64,000 bases of DNA from Steroidobacter gossypii (GCF_016801985.1 NZ_JAEVLS010000001.1:930001-994000); one strand, 5' to 3'; shown: positions 26,985-36,982, counted from the stretch's first letter. The notes: a model not told the origin generated them from the letters alone. Numbers and translations: made by a program.

Positions 26985-28745
26985 GTGACAGCGAGGATGC
27001 GTGCGATGGCGGGAGTGCTGGCGGCGGCGTTGCTGTCGCCATTGCCGGCCGCCGCCAAGATCGATATCGACATCCCCGAAGTCAGCGAAGCCATCGAGAC
27101 CAACGTTCGCGCCTTCCTGAGCCTGACTCGCTACGCCGACCGCGACGATGTCACCGACGACGTAATGAGCCGCTTGCAACGGCGCATCGTCAACGAAACG
27201 CGCCAGGCGCTCGAGCCTCTCGGCTACTACGAACCGAATGTCACTTACGACGTCGCCAAGCAAGGCGAGTCCTGGAAGGTGACGATTCACATCGAGCCCG
27301 GCCGGCCGGTGCGATTGTCCGAAGTCAACGTCAATGTCACCGGCCCGGGCGCGAACGATCGCATCATTCGCGAGTTGGTTGAAGCCGACGACATCAAGCC
27401 GGGCCTGCGTCTGAATCACGGCACGTACGAGCGCGTGAAAGGCAACCTGGTGCGGGTGGCCAAGAACGAGGGTTATCTCGACGCCAGACTCACCAAGCAT
27501 GACTTGGTGATCGATCGCGTCGAGCGCCGCGCGACCGTCGATCTCGAGGCCGACACAGGCGAGCGTTACAGCTTCGGACAGATCGATATCGCACAGGATG
27601 TGATCACCGATGAAGCCATGCGACGGTTGTTACGCATGCACCCGGGCGAGCCGTACACGCTGGACACGCTGCTGCGAACGCAGTACGTGCTGGACGACAC
27701 CCAATACTTTTCTGTCGTCGACATCGAAAGCGGCGACCCCGATCCCGAGACTCGCACGGTCCCGGTCAGGGTGACCGCCGAGCCGAGCAGGAAACATCGC
27801 TATGCGGCGGCGGTCGGTTACGGCACGGATACCAGGGCGCGTGGCAAGTTCACCTGGGACAATCGACGCGTCAACGAGAGCGGCCACAAGTTCAAGCTGG
27901 AGTTGCTCGGCTCCTCCATCGTCACCGATCTCACCGGCAGATACATCGTGCCGGTCATGGACATCGCGCTGGAGAAACTGGAATTCACCGGCACGCTCAG
28001 AGACGAAGAGCTCGGCGACACCCAGTCCGAGCGTGCCGAAGTCGGCGCCGGCCTGACGCAAGTGCTGGGCCGCTGGCAGCGCGTGCTGCAGGTCCGGCTC
28101 TCGGACGAAACCACCACCGAAGCCGACGGCACCAAGAACACCAACTTCTACCTGGTGCCGAGCGTCAGTTACTCGACGTTGCCGAGTTATATCGTCGGCG
28201 GCCGCAAGCGACCGTACTTTTTCTCGGCGGAGCTGCGCGGCTCGCCGGAAACGTTGGGCTCCGACGCGTCGTTCCTGCAGCTGAGATTGAAGGGCGAGCG
28301 CGTCTTCGACCTGAGCGAGCTGTGGCACCTGCATCTACGCAGCGAGCTGGGCATCAGCCGCATCGCGGCCACGTCGGATCTGCCCGCGTCACAACGTTTC
28401 TTCGCCGGCGGTGAAGGCAGCGTGCGCGGCTTCGCACTGAACGAACTCTCGCCACGTGACGAGCGAAGCCGCACGGTTGGCGGACGCAATCTCGCCACCG
28501 GCACGATCGAGATCGTTCGCGATCTGCCACGCAACTTCGGCGTCGCCGCCTTCTACGATATCGGCAATGCCTTCAACGATTTCGACGATCCGATGCTGGC
28601 GTATTCCGTCGGGCTCGGCGTGCGTTACAACATCGCGGTCGCAAGCTTCGGCATCGACGTGGCCCAGGCCCTGTCGGAACCCGGTCGCGAACCCGAGCCC
28701 GACCACTCGCCGCGCTTTCATCTGTACATCGCGACTCAGTTCTGA
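26985..28745 (+). CDS. tamA: Outer-membrane translocation/assembly protein TamA
   Basis: About 586 residues with a signal peptide (residues about 8-23), three POTRA-like domains (to about 270) and an Omp85 beta-barrel ending in the aromatic terminus FHLYIATQF. The barrel contains RFFAGGEGSVRGF, the conserved lid-lock VRGF motif, and FYDIGNAF. TamA partners TamB in outer-membrane protein or lipid transport. GTG at 26985 is chosen because it gives the signal peptide; ATGs at 26997 and 27003 are alternatives. The stop overlaps the tamB ATG (TGATG). Confidence 0.9.
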   Translation: MTARMRAMAGVLAAALLSPLPAAAKIDIDIPEVSEAIETNVRAFLSLTRYADRDDVTDDVMSRLQRRIVNETRQALEPLGYYEPNVTYDVAKQGESWKVTIHIEPGRPVRLSEVNVNVTGPGANDRIIRELVEADDIKPGLRLNHGTYERVKGNLVRVAKNEGYLDARLTKHDLVIDRVERRATVDLEADTGERYSFGQIDIAQDVITDEAMRRLLRMHPGEPYTLDTLLRTQYVLDDTQYFSVVDIESGDPDPETRTVPVRVTAEPSRKHRYAAAVGYGTDTRARGKFTWDNRRVNESGHKFKLELLGSSIVTDLTGRYIVPVMDIALEKLEFTGTLRDEELGDTQSERAEVGAGLTQVLGRWQRVLQVRLSDETTTEADGTKNTNFYLVPSVSYSTLPSYIVGGRKRPYFFSAELRGSPETLGSDASFLQLRLKGERVFDLSELWHLHLRSELGISRIAATSDLPASQRFFAGGEGSVRGFALNELSPRDERSRTVGGRNLATGTIEIVRDLPRNFGVAAFYDIGNAFNDFDDPMLAYSVGLGVRYNIAVASFGIDVAQALSEPGREPEPDHSPRFHLYIATQF

Positions 28746-31700
28746 TGCGCACGCGAATCATCCTGATCATTGTCGCCGCGATCTTGCTGGCGCCCTTGGT
28801 TGGGGTGGCCGTGCTGCTGTATTCAGAAGCCGGACTGCAGCTGATCGCCGGTCAGCTATGGCGACTGGAGCGCTTCAACGTAAAGATCGAAGGCGTGTCC
28901 GGCACGATCTCGGGTCCACTGCGTGTCGCTCGCTTCGAGCTGAATCACCCTCGCGTGCACGTAGTCGTGAACGACATCGTGATCGATCCGCAACTGCGCG
29001 GGCTGTTCATTCAAACTTTGCGAGCAGGATCGGTGACCGCGCGCTACTCAGTCGTCGAAGTGCGCCAGGCGGATATGCCAGAGAACAGGCGGCAGCCCAG
29101 ATTCCTGCCGTCGTTCCTGCGCATCGATGCACACAACATCGAACTCACCAATGTACGCTACGTGCATCTCAACGGCACCGCCGTCGATGCCAGAACCGTG
29201 CGCGGCCGCGTGACGATCACTTCCCATCGTCTGCGCGCGCGTGGCTTCGCCATCGATTCCGATCTGTTCGACGCTACCGGCAACCTGGTGCTACGAGCGG
29301 CCCCGGCCTGGGATCAACCCATGGGCCTGGAAGGCGAGGCCAGCGGCCGGCTGCATCTGCCCGATGTGGATCTGGTGCTCAAGGCCTCGGCTCGAGGCAC
29401 CATCGACGAGCTGAACATGCAAGGCGAGATGCTCGAGCCTAACATGGTGCGCGCTACGGCGGTGCTCACCCGCCCGGAAGACAGCTGGAATATCGCGGGC
29501 AAGGTCAGCTCGCAGCAGTTCCTGCTCGATTCGTGGCTGGAGAATCCACCACTGACCTTTCGTAACATCGCTCTGGATGTGGAGATGAACCCGAACGGTG
29601 TGCACGCCAAGGGCAAGGTGGGCGTGCCGGAGATCGACCAGCAGGATCTGATCGTCGAGGCGAGCGGCCGGTATGCCAATCGCAGATTGTTTTTAACCGA
29701 TTCCAACCTGCAGCTGCAGGATTCCCCGGCGACTTTGCAGACCACCGGCCAGCTGCTGTTCGACGGCTCCGCCCCGACGCTCGATCTCACCGCCAAGTGG
29801 GCCCACTTCCAGTGGCCCTTGCGCGGAGCCCCGATAGTCACCAGCGCAAGTGGCGACGGCACACTGCGTGGACCTTTGCCATACGACTTCACCATCACAG
29901 CCAGCCTGGCCGGACCGAACTTCCCCTCGGGCGCCGGCTCGGCCACCGGCGTGTTGTCGAAGGAACAAGTGACATTCGCAAGCTACTCGGTCAACGCACT
30001 GGAAGGCTCGCTGACCGGCAACGGTGAGCTGCAGTTCGCGCAGCCGCGCGCCTGGCGAGTTCACACGCGCACCACGAATGTGAATCCGGCCGGATTGTTC
30101 AAGGACTTCCCCGGCAGCATCAACATGATCGCAAACGCGTCGGGCGAAGGCTTCGATAAACAAGCGGTGTTCACCGCAGATGTGAGCGAGCTGCGCGGCA
30201 CTTTGCGCGGCGAACCGATTCAAGGCCGCGGCTTCGTGCAAAGAGATCGCAAAGGCTGGACGGTGCGCGGCGCGAATCTGGGCCTGGCCGATGCTCGGCT
30301 CACGCTCGATGGCATCTGGAAGGAAACCATCGAGGCGACCTGGTCATTGAACGTGCCGTCGGTGGACCGGCTGTTGCCCGAGGCCAGCGGCCGGATTGTT
30401 TCCAACGGCAAAGCGAGTGGCCCGCTCAAGGCGCTGCACGTCACCGGCGACCTGGACGCGCACGATATCCGCTACCAGGGGTGGCAAGCCGGACAACTCA
30501 CGGTGGAAGGCGATATCGACGCCAGCGGCAAATCGCCGTCACGACTGGTTGCCTCCGCCACTCGCGTGGGCGGAGTGGGCGACCCTCTGATCGCGAGTAT
30601 GCAGCTGACCGGCCAGGGAACCGCGCTCGATCATCGCATCGACCTGAATGTGACAGGCGCGGCGGCGACGCCGAGAGACACGCCGCCCAGCGCTGAGATG
30701 CAGATCGTGGGCGGCTACGATCAAAAGCTTTGGAATGCAACAGTCACCACCACCAGGCTGGTCACCGGCAAGGCCGACGACAAGATCTCCATCGCCGAAC
30801 CCGCCAAGCTCGTTGCGTCCAGCGATCGCGCGCAGCTCGATAACTTCTGCCTGATCGCCGGCGCCGGCCGCATCTGCGCCAGTGGCAAATGGCAACGCGC
30901 CGGGCCTTGGGAAGGCACGGTGTCCGGTTATGAAATTCCACTCGCCTTGTTGCTGCCGCCTCCGGGCGAAGAAGCCGAGTATGGTGGACGGGTGGAAGGC
31001 CGCGTACACGCGTTCGGCGCTCCGAAGCAGTCATGGCAGGGCGAAGCGGGCATGCGCATCATCGACGCCGCGATCATCTATCGTCCCCAGGGTGGCGAGC
31101 CCGAAACTTTGAATCTCGGCACCGGCGGTCTGGCCGCCACCGCCAGACCGGAACGCATCGATTTCTCGTTCGGTGTGCAGGCATTCACCGACACGTTCTT
31201 GTTTGCCAACGCCCGAATCGAGCGCAATGACAGCAACGACCTGCTGCATTTGCCACTGACCGGCGACATGCGCGCACGCGCGGCCGACGCAAACATTTTG
31301 CCGCTGGTGTTCTCGGAAGTGGACAACGCCGCCGGCCTGCTCACCGCGAACGCAGACATCGGTGGCACGCTAGCCGAGCCCGAGATCAACGGTCGCATCG
31401 AGCTGGCCAACGGCGAGCTCGACTCGTATCGAGTCAACTTCGCGCTGCGCAATCTGAACCTCGTGGCTGAACTGGCCAACAACGCCCTGGCCTTCCGAGG
31501 CACCGGCCGAGCCGGCGAGGGTGAATTGCAAACCGACGGCACCTTCACCTGGAGCGAGGGAAAGTCACAAGGTCGTCTGCACCTGCGCGGCGAGAATCTG
31601 CTGGTCGCCGATCTGCCCGAGTATCGTGTGGTCGCTTCGCCCGATCTGTACTTCAACATCGACGGCAACAACGTCGGCGTCAGCGGCGACGTACTGATTC

Positions 31701-32515
31701 CAAGCGCTCGCGTCCAACCGAATCAGATCACCGGCGCAGTGCGCGCCTCCGATGACGCCCGTTACACGCACGAGACAGAGGCTGAGCGCGACGGGCGCAT
31801 GACAATCCAAAGCGAAGTGAAGGTGGCGATCGGCGACGACGTGCGCGTCGATGCATTCGGATTGCAAGGCCGGCTCGCCGGCGCCGTCGGCACGACAGTG
31901 AAGACCGGCGAGATCCCCATTGGACGCGGTGAGCTGAACGTGGTCGATGGGCGCTACGAAGCCTACGGACAGAAGCTGGAGATCAACAAAGGTCAGCTGC
32001 TGTTCGAAGCTTCGCCACTGGACGATCCCGGCCTGGACATCGAGGCTCGCCGCAAGATCGAAACCGTGACCGTCGGCTTGAACGTGCGCGGCACGCTGCA
32101 GGAGCCGCGCCTGTCGTTCTTCTCCGATCCCACGATGCCGCAGACGCAGATCGTCACATACCTTCTGACCGGCAAAGCGCCGGACTCCATGACCGGCACG
32201 GATACCGCCACGATGGCCTCGGCGCGCGACACACTGACGTTACAAGGCGGCGGGCTGCTGGCGTCGCAGATCGGCCGGCGCCTGGGCTTGGAAGAAGTCG
32301 GCGTCGAAAGCTCGCTGGGCAGCGATGGCACCTCCAACACGGCCTTGGTGCTCGGTAAGTTCCTGTCGCCGCGCCTGTTCATCAGCTACGGCATCTCGCT
32401 CACCGAGTCCATCAACACCTTGAAGCTGCGTTACACGATCAGCGACAAATGGGTGTTCAAGACCGAAGCCGGCGAGAACCAAAGCGCCGATTTCGAGTAC
32501 ACCATCGAGCAGTAA
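28745..32515 (+). CDS. tamB: Translocation/assembly protein TamB (AsmA-like bridge)
   Basis: 1256 residues, matching E. coli TamB (1259). One N-terminal membrane helix (about 5-26, ILIIVAAILLAPLVGVAVLL) anchors it in the inner membrane. A long repetitive beta-rich region spans the periplasm. The C-terminal DUF490 domain includes GRGELNVVDGRYEAYGQKLE, LLFEASPLDDPGLDIEARR and IVTYLLTGKAP. It forms a hydrophobic groove proposed to move phospholipids or support OMP assembly with TamA. Overlapping start with tamA shows an operon. It ends 6 bp from the convergent hydrolase gene. Confidence 0.95.
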   Translation: MRTRIILIIVAAILLAPLVGVAVLLYSEAGLQLIAGQLWRLERFNVKIEGVSGTISGPLRVARFELNHPRVHVVVNDIVIDPQLRGLFIQTLRAGSVTARYSVVEVRQADMPENRRQPRFLPSFLRIDAHNIELTNVRYVHLNGTAVDARTVRGRVTITSHRLRARGFAIDSDLFDATGNLVLRAAPAWDQPMGLEGEASGRLHLPDVDLVLKASARGTIDELNMQGEMLEPNMVRATAVLTRPEDSWNIAGKVSSQQFLLDSWLENPPLTFRNIALDVEMNPNGVHAKGKVGVPEIDQQDLIVEASGRYANRRLFLTDSNLQLQDSPATLQTTGQLLFDGSAPTLDLTAKWAHFQWPLRGAPIVTSASGDGTLRGPLPYDFTITASLAGPNFPSGAGSATGVLSKEQVTFASYSVNALEGSLTGNGELQFAQPRAWRVHTRTTNVNPAGLFKDFPGSINMIANASGEGFDKQAVFTADVSELRGTLRGEPIQGRGFVQRDRKGWTVRGANLGLADARLTLDGIWKETIEATWSLNVPSVDRLLPEASGRIVSNGKASGPLKALHVTGDLDAHDIRYQGWQAGQLTVEGDIDASGKSPSRLVASATRVGGVGDPLIASMQLTGQGTALDHRIDLNVTGAAATPRDTPPSAEMQIVGGYDQKLWNATVTTTRLVTGKADDKISIAEPAKLVASSDRAQLDNFCLIAGAGRICASGKWQRAGPWEGTVSGYEIPLALLLPPPGEEAEYGGRVEGRVHAFGAPKQSWQGEAGMRIIDAAIIYRPQGGEPETLNLGTGGLAATARPERIDFSFGVQAFTDTFLFANARIERNDSNDLLHLPLTGDMRARAADANILPLVFSEVDNAAGLLTANADIGGTLAEPEINGRIELANGELDSYRVNFALRNLNLVAELANNALAFRGTGRAGEGELQTDGTFTWSEGKSQGRLHLRGENLLVADLPEYRVVASPDLYFNIDGNNVGVSGDVLIPSARVQPNQITGAVRASDDARYTHETEAERDGRMTIQSEVKVAIGDDVRVDAFGLQGRLAGAVGTTVKTGEIPIGRGELNVVDGRYEAYGQKLEINKGQLLFEASPLDDPGLDIEARRKIETVTVGLNVRGTLQEPRLSFFSDPTMPQTQIVTYLLTGKAPDSMTGTDTATMASARDTLTLQGGGLLASQIGRRLGLEEVGVESSLGSDGTSNTALVLGKFLSPRLFISYGISLTESINTLKLRYTISDKWVFKTEAGENQSADFEYTIEQ

Positions 32516-32521
32516 TCGCGC

Positions 32522-33394
32522 TCAGTACAACAGCGCTCGCAAGGCCGCAACCAGCGACAGCGGCTGATCCAGCATCACGTGGTGGTGCGATTCGGGAATC
32601 GCAATCGGGCCGTGACAGTTTGGAATGAGTGCGACGAGCTCCGCCGCATGCTCATGAGAAACGATGGCGCTGGCGTCGCCATAGACGATCGACACTGGCG
32701 TCACCATCCGCGCCAGCATCCCGGAAACGTTGTGATGGACGGCGAGCCGCGGCTTCGTATCGTCGAACTTCCAGGTATAGCCGTCGTCGACTCGCTTGAT
32801 GGAATGTTCGGCGATGTAGTTGATCACATAGCCCGCCGCTCGATTCTCCGGCGGGATCAAGCGAAAACGCGCTCGCGCGGCTTCATACGTCGGATAGATC
32901 TTTTTCGGCCGCAGCTCCTGGGCGCGGATCCGCGGCTCGCCATCGTGAAGATGGAAGAACGAGTCGACGACGATCGCGCGGCCGACGCATTCCGGATGAG
33001 CGGCGCACATTTGCAGCACCTGCCGGCCGCCGAAGCTGTGACCCACGACCGCGGGACGATCGAAACCGGCGTCGTCGATCACGGCGAGCAGATCGCGCGC
33101 ATAGTTCTCGTGGGTGTATTGATCTCGATTGCCGCTGTCGCCCATGCCGCCGAAATCGAGCGCCACCACTCGAAAGCGCTCGGTGAGAAACGGCGCGATG
33201 AAACTCCACCATCGCGCATGCGCACGAAAGCCGTGCGCCAGCACCAGGCCGGGCTTGTCCGTTTCGTGACGGTTCCAGCTCAGGTAATGAATGGCCGCGC
33301 CGGCGGCATCGACGTACCGCGACTCGCACGGAGCATTCACCGCACGGGTGAACCATTCGGGCGGCAACAGATCCGATGCAGTCTCGTGAGTCAT
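32522..33394 (-). CDS. Alpha/beta hydrolase
   Basis: 290 residues. Motifs in order: LVLAHGFRAHARWW (oxyanion loop), VALDFGGMGDSGN, the nucleophile elbow VGHSFGGRQVLQM with the likely Ser, and a C-terminal ESHHHVMLDQP supplying the His. The acid is probably the Asp in VYGDASAIV. Fold certain, substrate unknown. It lies 18 bp downstream of the Nudix gene on the same strand, probably co-transcribed. Confidence 0.85.
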   Translation of the reverse strand: MTHETASDLLPPEWFTRAVNAPCESRYVDAAGAAIHYLSWNRHETDKPGLVLAHGFRAHARWWSFIAPFLTERFRVVALDFGGMGDSGNRDQYTHENYARDLLAVIDDAGFDRPAVVGHSFGGRQVLQMCAAHPECVGRAIVVDSFFHLHDGEPRIRAQELRPKKIYPTYEAARARFRLIPPENRAAGYVINYIAEHSIKRVDDGYTWKFDDTKPRLAVHHNVSGMLARMVTPVSIVYGDASAIVSHEHAAELVALIPNCHGPIAIPESHHHVMLDQPLSLVAALRALLY

Positions 33395-33412
33395 CGGTCG
33401 GTCGGATCCGTA

Positions 33413-34024
33413 TCAGTCGAACTCGGTGGGCAGCGAGCGATCGAGGTGATGCACGTACGCACGTTTGATTTGCGCCTCCGTGGTGCGGCCGGTGGACAGC
33501 TCCGGCAGCTGCTCCACCGGAAAAAACTTCACATCCGTGGTTTCGTAGCTGGTGCGGAAGTCGCCGCCGGTGATTTCGCAGATAAAGAACATCTTCCAGA
33601 CGTGGTACAGGAACTTGGGGTGATTGTGCTTGTTGCGGTCGAAGACCGCCGCCAGCTTGACGGCGCGCGCCGTGAACCCTGACTCCTGCTCTATCTCTTT
33701 TTCCACGGCGCGGGACGGCGTGTCGTTCACGTCGGCCCAGCCCCCTGGCAAGGTCCACTTGCCATCGACGCGTTCCTTGACCATCAGCACCTGATCGCCC
33801 CGAAACACCGCGCCGCGCACGTCCACTTTGGGCGTGGAATACCCGTCTTCCACCATCCAGGCGGCACGCAATTGCTCCGGACTCTGCTGGGATTCCAGCG
33901 CCAGCAACTGCCCGGCGATCTCGCCCATTTCGCGATAACGCTCGCGATCGTATTCCTCCTGCGAAAAATGCAGGCCGGTCTGTGACAGCGCCAACAGGCG
34001 GCGCGAAAGGTCGAGCACTGACAT
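33413..34024 (-). CDS. Nudix hydrolase with NUDIX_N2 N-terminal domain
   Basis: 203 residues. The N-terminal helical domain (SRRLLALSQTGLHFSQEEYD) is the NUDIX_N2 type. The Nudix box is GGWADVNDTPSRAVEKEIEQ, then ESG. Relative to GX5EX7REUXEEXGU it has Asp for the first Glu, Lys for Arg and Gln for one Glu; Lys there is common in this family. The substrate is a nucleoside-diphosphate-linked compound, unspecified. I chose the ATG at 34024, where family members start; an ATG at 34105 is also in frame. It is divergent from rarD. Confidence 0.82.
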   Translation of the reverse strand: MSVLDLSRRLLALSQTGLHFSQEEYDRERYREMGEIAGQLLALESQQSPEQLRAAWMVEDGYSTPKVDVRGAVFRGDQVLMVKERVDGKWTLPGGWADVNDTPSRAVEKEIEQESGFTARAVKLAAVFDRNKHNHPKFLYHVWKMFFICEITGGDFRTSYETTDVKFFPVEQLPELSTGRTTEAQIKRAYVHHLDRSLPTEFD

Positions 34025-34137
34025 GGATTGGATGCGGGACGGCGAATGAGAGACCGGAAGCTTCTCTCGCCCGAGGAGCACATGCAACTTCGGCATAGCC
34101 GACATATCATTGCCGCCCAGCCGACCGTTCCGCCCCC

Positions 34138-35067
34138 ATGAATGACTCCTCCCGCGTGGCCGACGCCACGCCCGCCGCCTCGCGCATCGATGGCCGCGGT
34201 CTGTCCGCCGCTCTAGCCGCCTTCCTCATGTGGGGATTGTTCCCTCTGTACATGAAGTTGTTGCAAGCCGTGCCGGTTCTGCAATTCACCGCGCATCGCA
34301 TGGCGTGGGGCTTTCTCTTCGGCTTTTGCTGGCTGGCCTGGCGCGGCGAGGTGAGTCAGATGTGGCAAGCGCTCGGCGATCCGCAAACGCGACTGAAGCT
34401 GTGCGCGTCGGCGGCATTCATCGCCATCAACTGGTCCATTTTCATGTGGGGCATCGCCACCAACCACGTGGTGGAAATCAGCCTCGGCTACTTCATCGGT
34501 CCGCTGCTCAACGTGGCGCTCGGCGTGGTGTGTTTTCGGGAGCGGCTCAATCGCGTGCAGTGGCTATCGGTGATGATCGCCGCCGCCGCCGTGCTGTATC
34601 TGACCTGGTCGGCAGGCCGCCCGCCCTATGTGTCCCTGGCGCTGGCGTTGACCTTCGGCCTGTACGGCCTGGTGCGCAAAGTGGCCAAGGTGGAAGCACT
34701 GCCCGGCTTCACCGGCGAGACGCTGATATTGCTGCCGTTCGCGGCCGGCTATGTGATCTGGTGCGAGCTCACCGGCGTCGGCGCCATGAGTCAGTCGTCG
34801 CTCGGCATCAACCTGCTCTTATTATTAGGCGGCCCTCTCACCGCCGTGCCGCTGGTGCTGTTTGCCGTTGGCGCACGGCGGATTCCGTTGTTCACGGTCG
34901 GACTATTGCAGTACATCGCGCCCAGCCTGCAACTGATGTGTGCGGTGCTGGTGTTTGGCGAGCCCTTCAGCGGCCCCCGTGTCGTCGGCTTCGCGATGAT
35001 CTGGACGGCGCTCGGCCTGTTCGCCCTGGATGGCCTGCGGGTGATGCGTCGACGCGCCCGACTCTGA
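34138..35067 (+). CDS. rarD: RarD-type EamA/DMT permease
   Basis: 309 residues with ten predicted membrane helices. The start AALAAFLMWGLFPLYMKLLQ with HRMAWGF, and IAINWSIFMWGI, EISLGYFIGPLLNVALG and QYIAPSLQLMCAV are the RarD signature. E. coli RarD is linked to chloramphenicol resistance, but the native substrate of the group is not known. The frame that runs through rarD into argR is a shadow, not a fusion. Confidence 0.88.
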   Translation: MNDSSRVADATPAASRIDGRGLSAALAAFLMWGLFPLYMKLLQAVPVLQFTAHRMAWGFLFGFCWLAWRGEVSQMWQALGDPQTRLKLCASAAFIAINWSIFMWGIATNHVVEISLGYFIGPLLNVALGVVCFRERLNRVQWLSVMIAAAAVLYLTWSAGRPPYVSLALALTFGLYGLVRKVAKVEALPGFTGETLILLPFAAGYVIWCELTGVGAMSQSSLGINLLLLLGGPLTAVPLVLFAVGARRIPLFTVGLLQYIAPSLQLMCAVLVFGEPFSGPRVVGFAMIWTALGLFALDGLRVMRRRARL

Positions 35068-35079
35068 ACCTAGCCGTTA

Positions 35080-35128
35080 TTGACAGCCCGTGCATAATTA
35101 TGCACGATGCACGCCTTTTTATGCATCC
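35080..35128 (+). promoter_or_regulatory. Promoter and ARG-box-like palindrome upstream of argR
   Basis: TTGACA (35080-35085) is a perfect -35; at 17 bp only a weak CACGAT (35103-35108) serves as -10. Between them lies the perfect palindrome TGCATAATTATGCA (35091-35104), two symmetrical substitutions from the E. coli ARG core TGAATAATTATTCA. A second, looser inverted repeat ATGCA...TGCAT follows (35107-35126). Binding here would cover the promoter, so autorepression of the argR-led cluster is likely. Confidence 0.62.
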
Positions 35129-35183
35129 GGGCGTCCGGCCGCTGTCGCGGTCCCACTCGGTGCGAGGCGTACAGACCGGCGAC

Positions 35184-35639
35184 ATGGCTGCAGAAATTCA
35201 TCAATCGGTGGCGCGACGGGCCGCGATTCTCCGCATCATCGGAGAGTCGACCGTGCGCAATCAGGATGAATTGGTGAAAGTGCTGCGCAAGCAGGGCTTC
35301 GACGCCACGCAGTCCAGCGTCAGCCGCGACCTGCGCGAGCTGGGCGTAGCCAAGGCCGGTGACCGGTACATTCTGCCGGCCCAGGATGCGGGTGCGGCGA
35401 ACAACCCGTTCGCCGCCGTCGCCAAGTTCGTGGTCGATATCAAGACTGCCGGCTCGTCGCTCACGGTGCTCAAGACCACCACCGGCACGGCGCAAAGCGT
35501 CGCGGTGGCCATCGACAGCTCGGACTGGCACGAAGTGGTCGGCACCATTTCGGGCGACGACACCATCTTCATCGCCACCGACGAGCCCAAAGATCAGAAG
35601 AAACTGCGCGAAAGGCTGCGCGGCATCTTTGGCATCTGA
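35184..35639 (+). CDS. argR: Arginine repressor ArgR
   Basis: 151 residues. The winged-helix domain (about 1-75) has RNQDELVKVLRKQGFDATQS followed by SVSRDLRELGVAK, matching the ArgR recognition helix. The C-terminal arginine-binding/oligomerisation domain has GTAQSVAVAIDSS and GTISGDDTIFIAT (GTIAGDDTIF in E. coli). It leads the arginine gene cluster, so local and autogenous control is expected. An 11-bp direct repeat (GGCATCTGATT) spans its stop codon. Confidence 0.93.
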   Translation: MAAEIHQSVARRAAILRIIGESTVRNQDELVKVLRKQGFDATQSSVSRDLRELGVAKAGDRYILPAQDAGAANNPFAAVAKFVVDIKTAGSSLTVLKTTTGTAQSVAVAIDSSDWHEVVGTISGDDTIFIATDEPKDQKKLRERLRGIFGI

Positions 35640-35719
35640 TTGGGGCATCTGATTCGCACGTCGGCCGCAAGCGCGAGCCCATCCAACTCACCGGCTATTT
35701 GATTTCCACGGAAACGAGC

Positions 35720-36943
35720 ATGAGCACACTTCCTCCCGGCAACGAACCGATTCTGCTGGCTTTCTCCGGCGGCCTGGACACCTCCTTCCTGGTGCCGTGG
35801 CTGGCGGAGAACTACAAGCGGCCGATCATCACGGTCACGGTCGATACGGGCGGCATCGATGCAGACGCGGCGAAGGTGCTGGATCAGCGCGCGCGTGCGC
35901 TCGGCGCGAAGGATCACATCCTGGTCGAAGCCAAGAAGGATTACTTCGAGCAGGTGATCAAGTATTTGATCATGGGCAACGTGAAGCGCGGCCAGATGTA
36001 TCCGTTGTGCGTCGGCGCGGAGCGCGTGATGCAGGCGCAGACCATCGCTGAGTACGCGAAGAAGCTGGGCACCAAGGTTATCGCGCACGGCTGCACCGCC
36101 GCTGGCAACGACCAGGTGCGCTTCGAAGTCGCGCTGCGCACGCTCGCGCCCGAGCTGACCATTCTTGCGCCGGTGCGCGATCAGGCGTTCAAGCGCCCCG
36201 ACCAGTTGCAGTACCTGCAGGATCGCAATCTCACCATTCCTCCGTATGGCGCGGCTTACTCGGTGAATCGCGGCCTGTGGGGCGTAACCATCGGCGGCAA
36301 GGAAACACTGACCTCCGACGGCAGCATTCCCGATCATGCTTGGGTGCTGTCGAAGGATGCGTTCACCAATCCGCAGCCGGCGGAAACTCACACCATCGGT
36401 TTCGAGAAGGGCGTGCCTGCAAGCCTGGACGGCGCGCGACTCGATCCGGTGAGCGTGATCGAGAAATTGGAAACGATCGGCGCGAAGTTCGGCGTCGGCC
36501 GCGGCATCCACCTGGGCGACACCATCATCGGCACCAAGGGCCGCGTGGCGTTCGAGGCGCCGGCCGCCGAAGTGCTGATCAGCGCGCATCGCGAGCTGGA
36601 GAAGCTGGTGATGACCGGGCGCCAGCAACGCATCAAGGAAATGTTGTCCGGCCCGTACGGCGACCTGGTGCACGAAGGCCAGCATCTGGACCCGGTGTGT
36701 CGCGACATGGAAGCGCTGTTCGTGAATTCACAGGCGCGCGTCACTGGCGAAGTGAAGGTGCAGTACCGCCCGGGCAACGCATTCGTCGCCGGCGTGACCT
36801 CACCCTATTCGATCATGGCCGCCTCGAAGGGCGTCTATGGCGAAGCGGCCGGCGAGTGGACCGCGGCCGACGCGCTGGGCTTCTCCAAGATGGTGGGCCT
36901 GCCCGGCATGTTCTGGACCCGTGCGGGTCAAAACAAAGGTTGA
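35720..36943 (+). CDS. argG: Argininosuccinate synthase
   Basis: 407 residues. It ligates citrulline and aspartate using ATP. The N-type ATP pyrophosphatase loop is LAFSGGLDTSFLVPW. The citrulline/aspartate motif HGCTAAGNDQVRFEVALRTL (standard GCTGKGNDQVRFE) and PVRDQAFKRPDQ mark the Xanthomonas/Bacteroidetes-like branch. ATG at 35720 with GGAA upstream is chosen; TTG at 35699 is the alternative. It is the first enzyme gene after argR. Confidence 0.93.
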   Translation: MSTLPPGNEPILLAFSGGLDTSFLVPWLAENYKRPIITVTVDTGGIDADAAKVLDQRARALGAKDHILVEAKKDYFEQVIKYLIMGNVKRGQMYPLCVGAERVMQAQTIAEYAKKLGTKVIAHGCTAAGNDQVRFEVALRTLAPELTILAPVRDQAFKRPDQLQYLQDRNLTIPPYGAAYSVNRGLWGVTIGGKETLTSDGSIPDHAWVLSKDAFTNPQPAETHTIGFEKGVPASLDGARLDPVSVIEKLETIGAKFGVGRGIHLGDTIIGTKGRVAFEAPAAEVLISAHRELEKLVMTGRQQRIKEMLSGPYGDLVHEGQHLDPVCRDMEALFVNSQARVTGEVKVQYRPGNAFVAGVTSPYSIMAASKGVYGEAAGEWTAADALGFSKMVGLPGMFWTRAGQNKG

Positions 36944-36982
36944 GTTGTTTCTTCCAACGTTACAGGTGCATTGAACACAGCC

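Noticed and set aside
34230-35639. 469-codon frame suggesting a fusion into ArgR
   Set aside because: Its first 318 codons are an out-of-frame reading of rarD; ArgR begins at its own ATG at 35184.
35631-35654. Direct repeat GGCATCTGATT around the argR stop codon
   Set aside because: Only two copies of 11 bp; likely a small slippage duplication with no effect on the protein.
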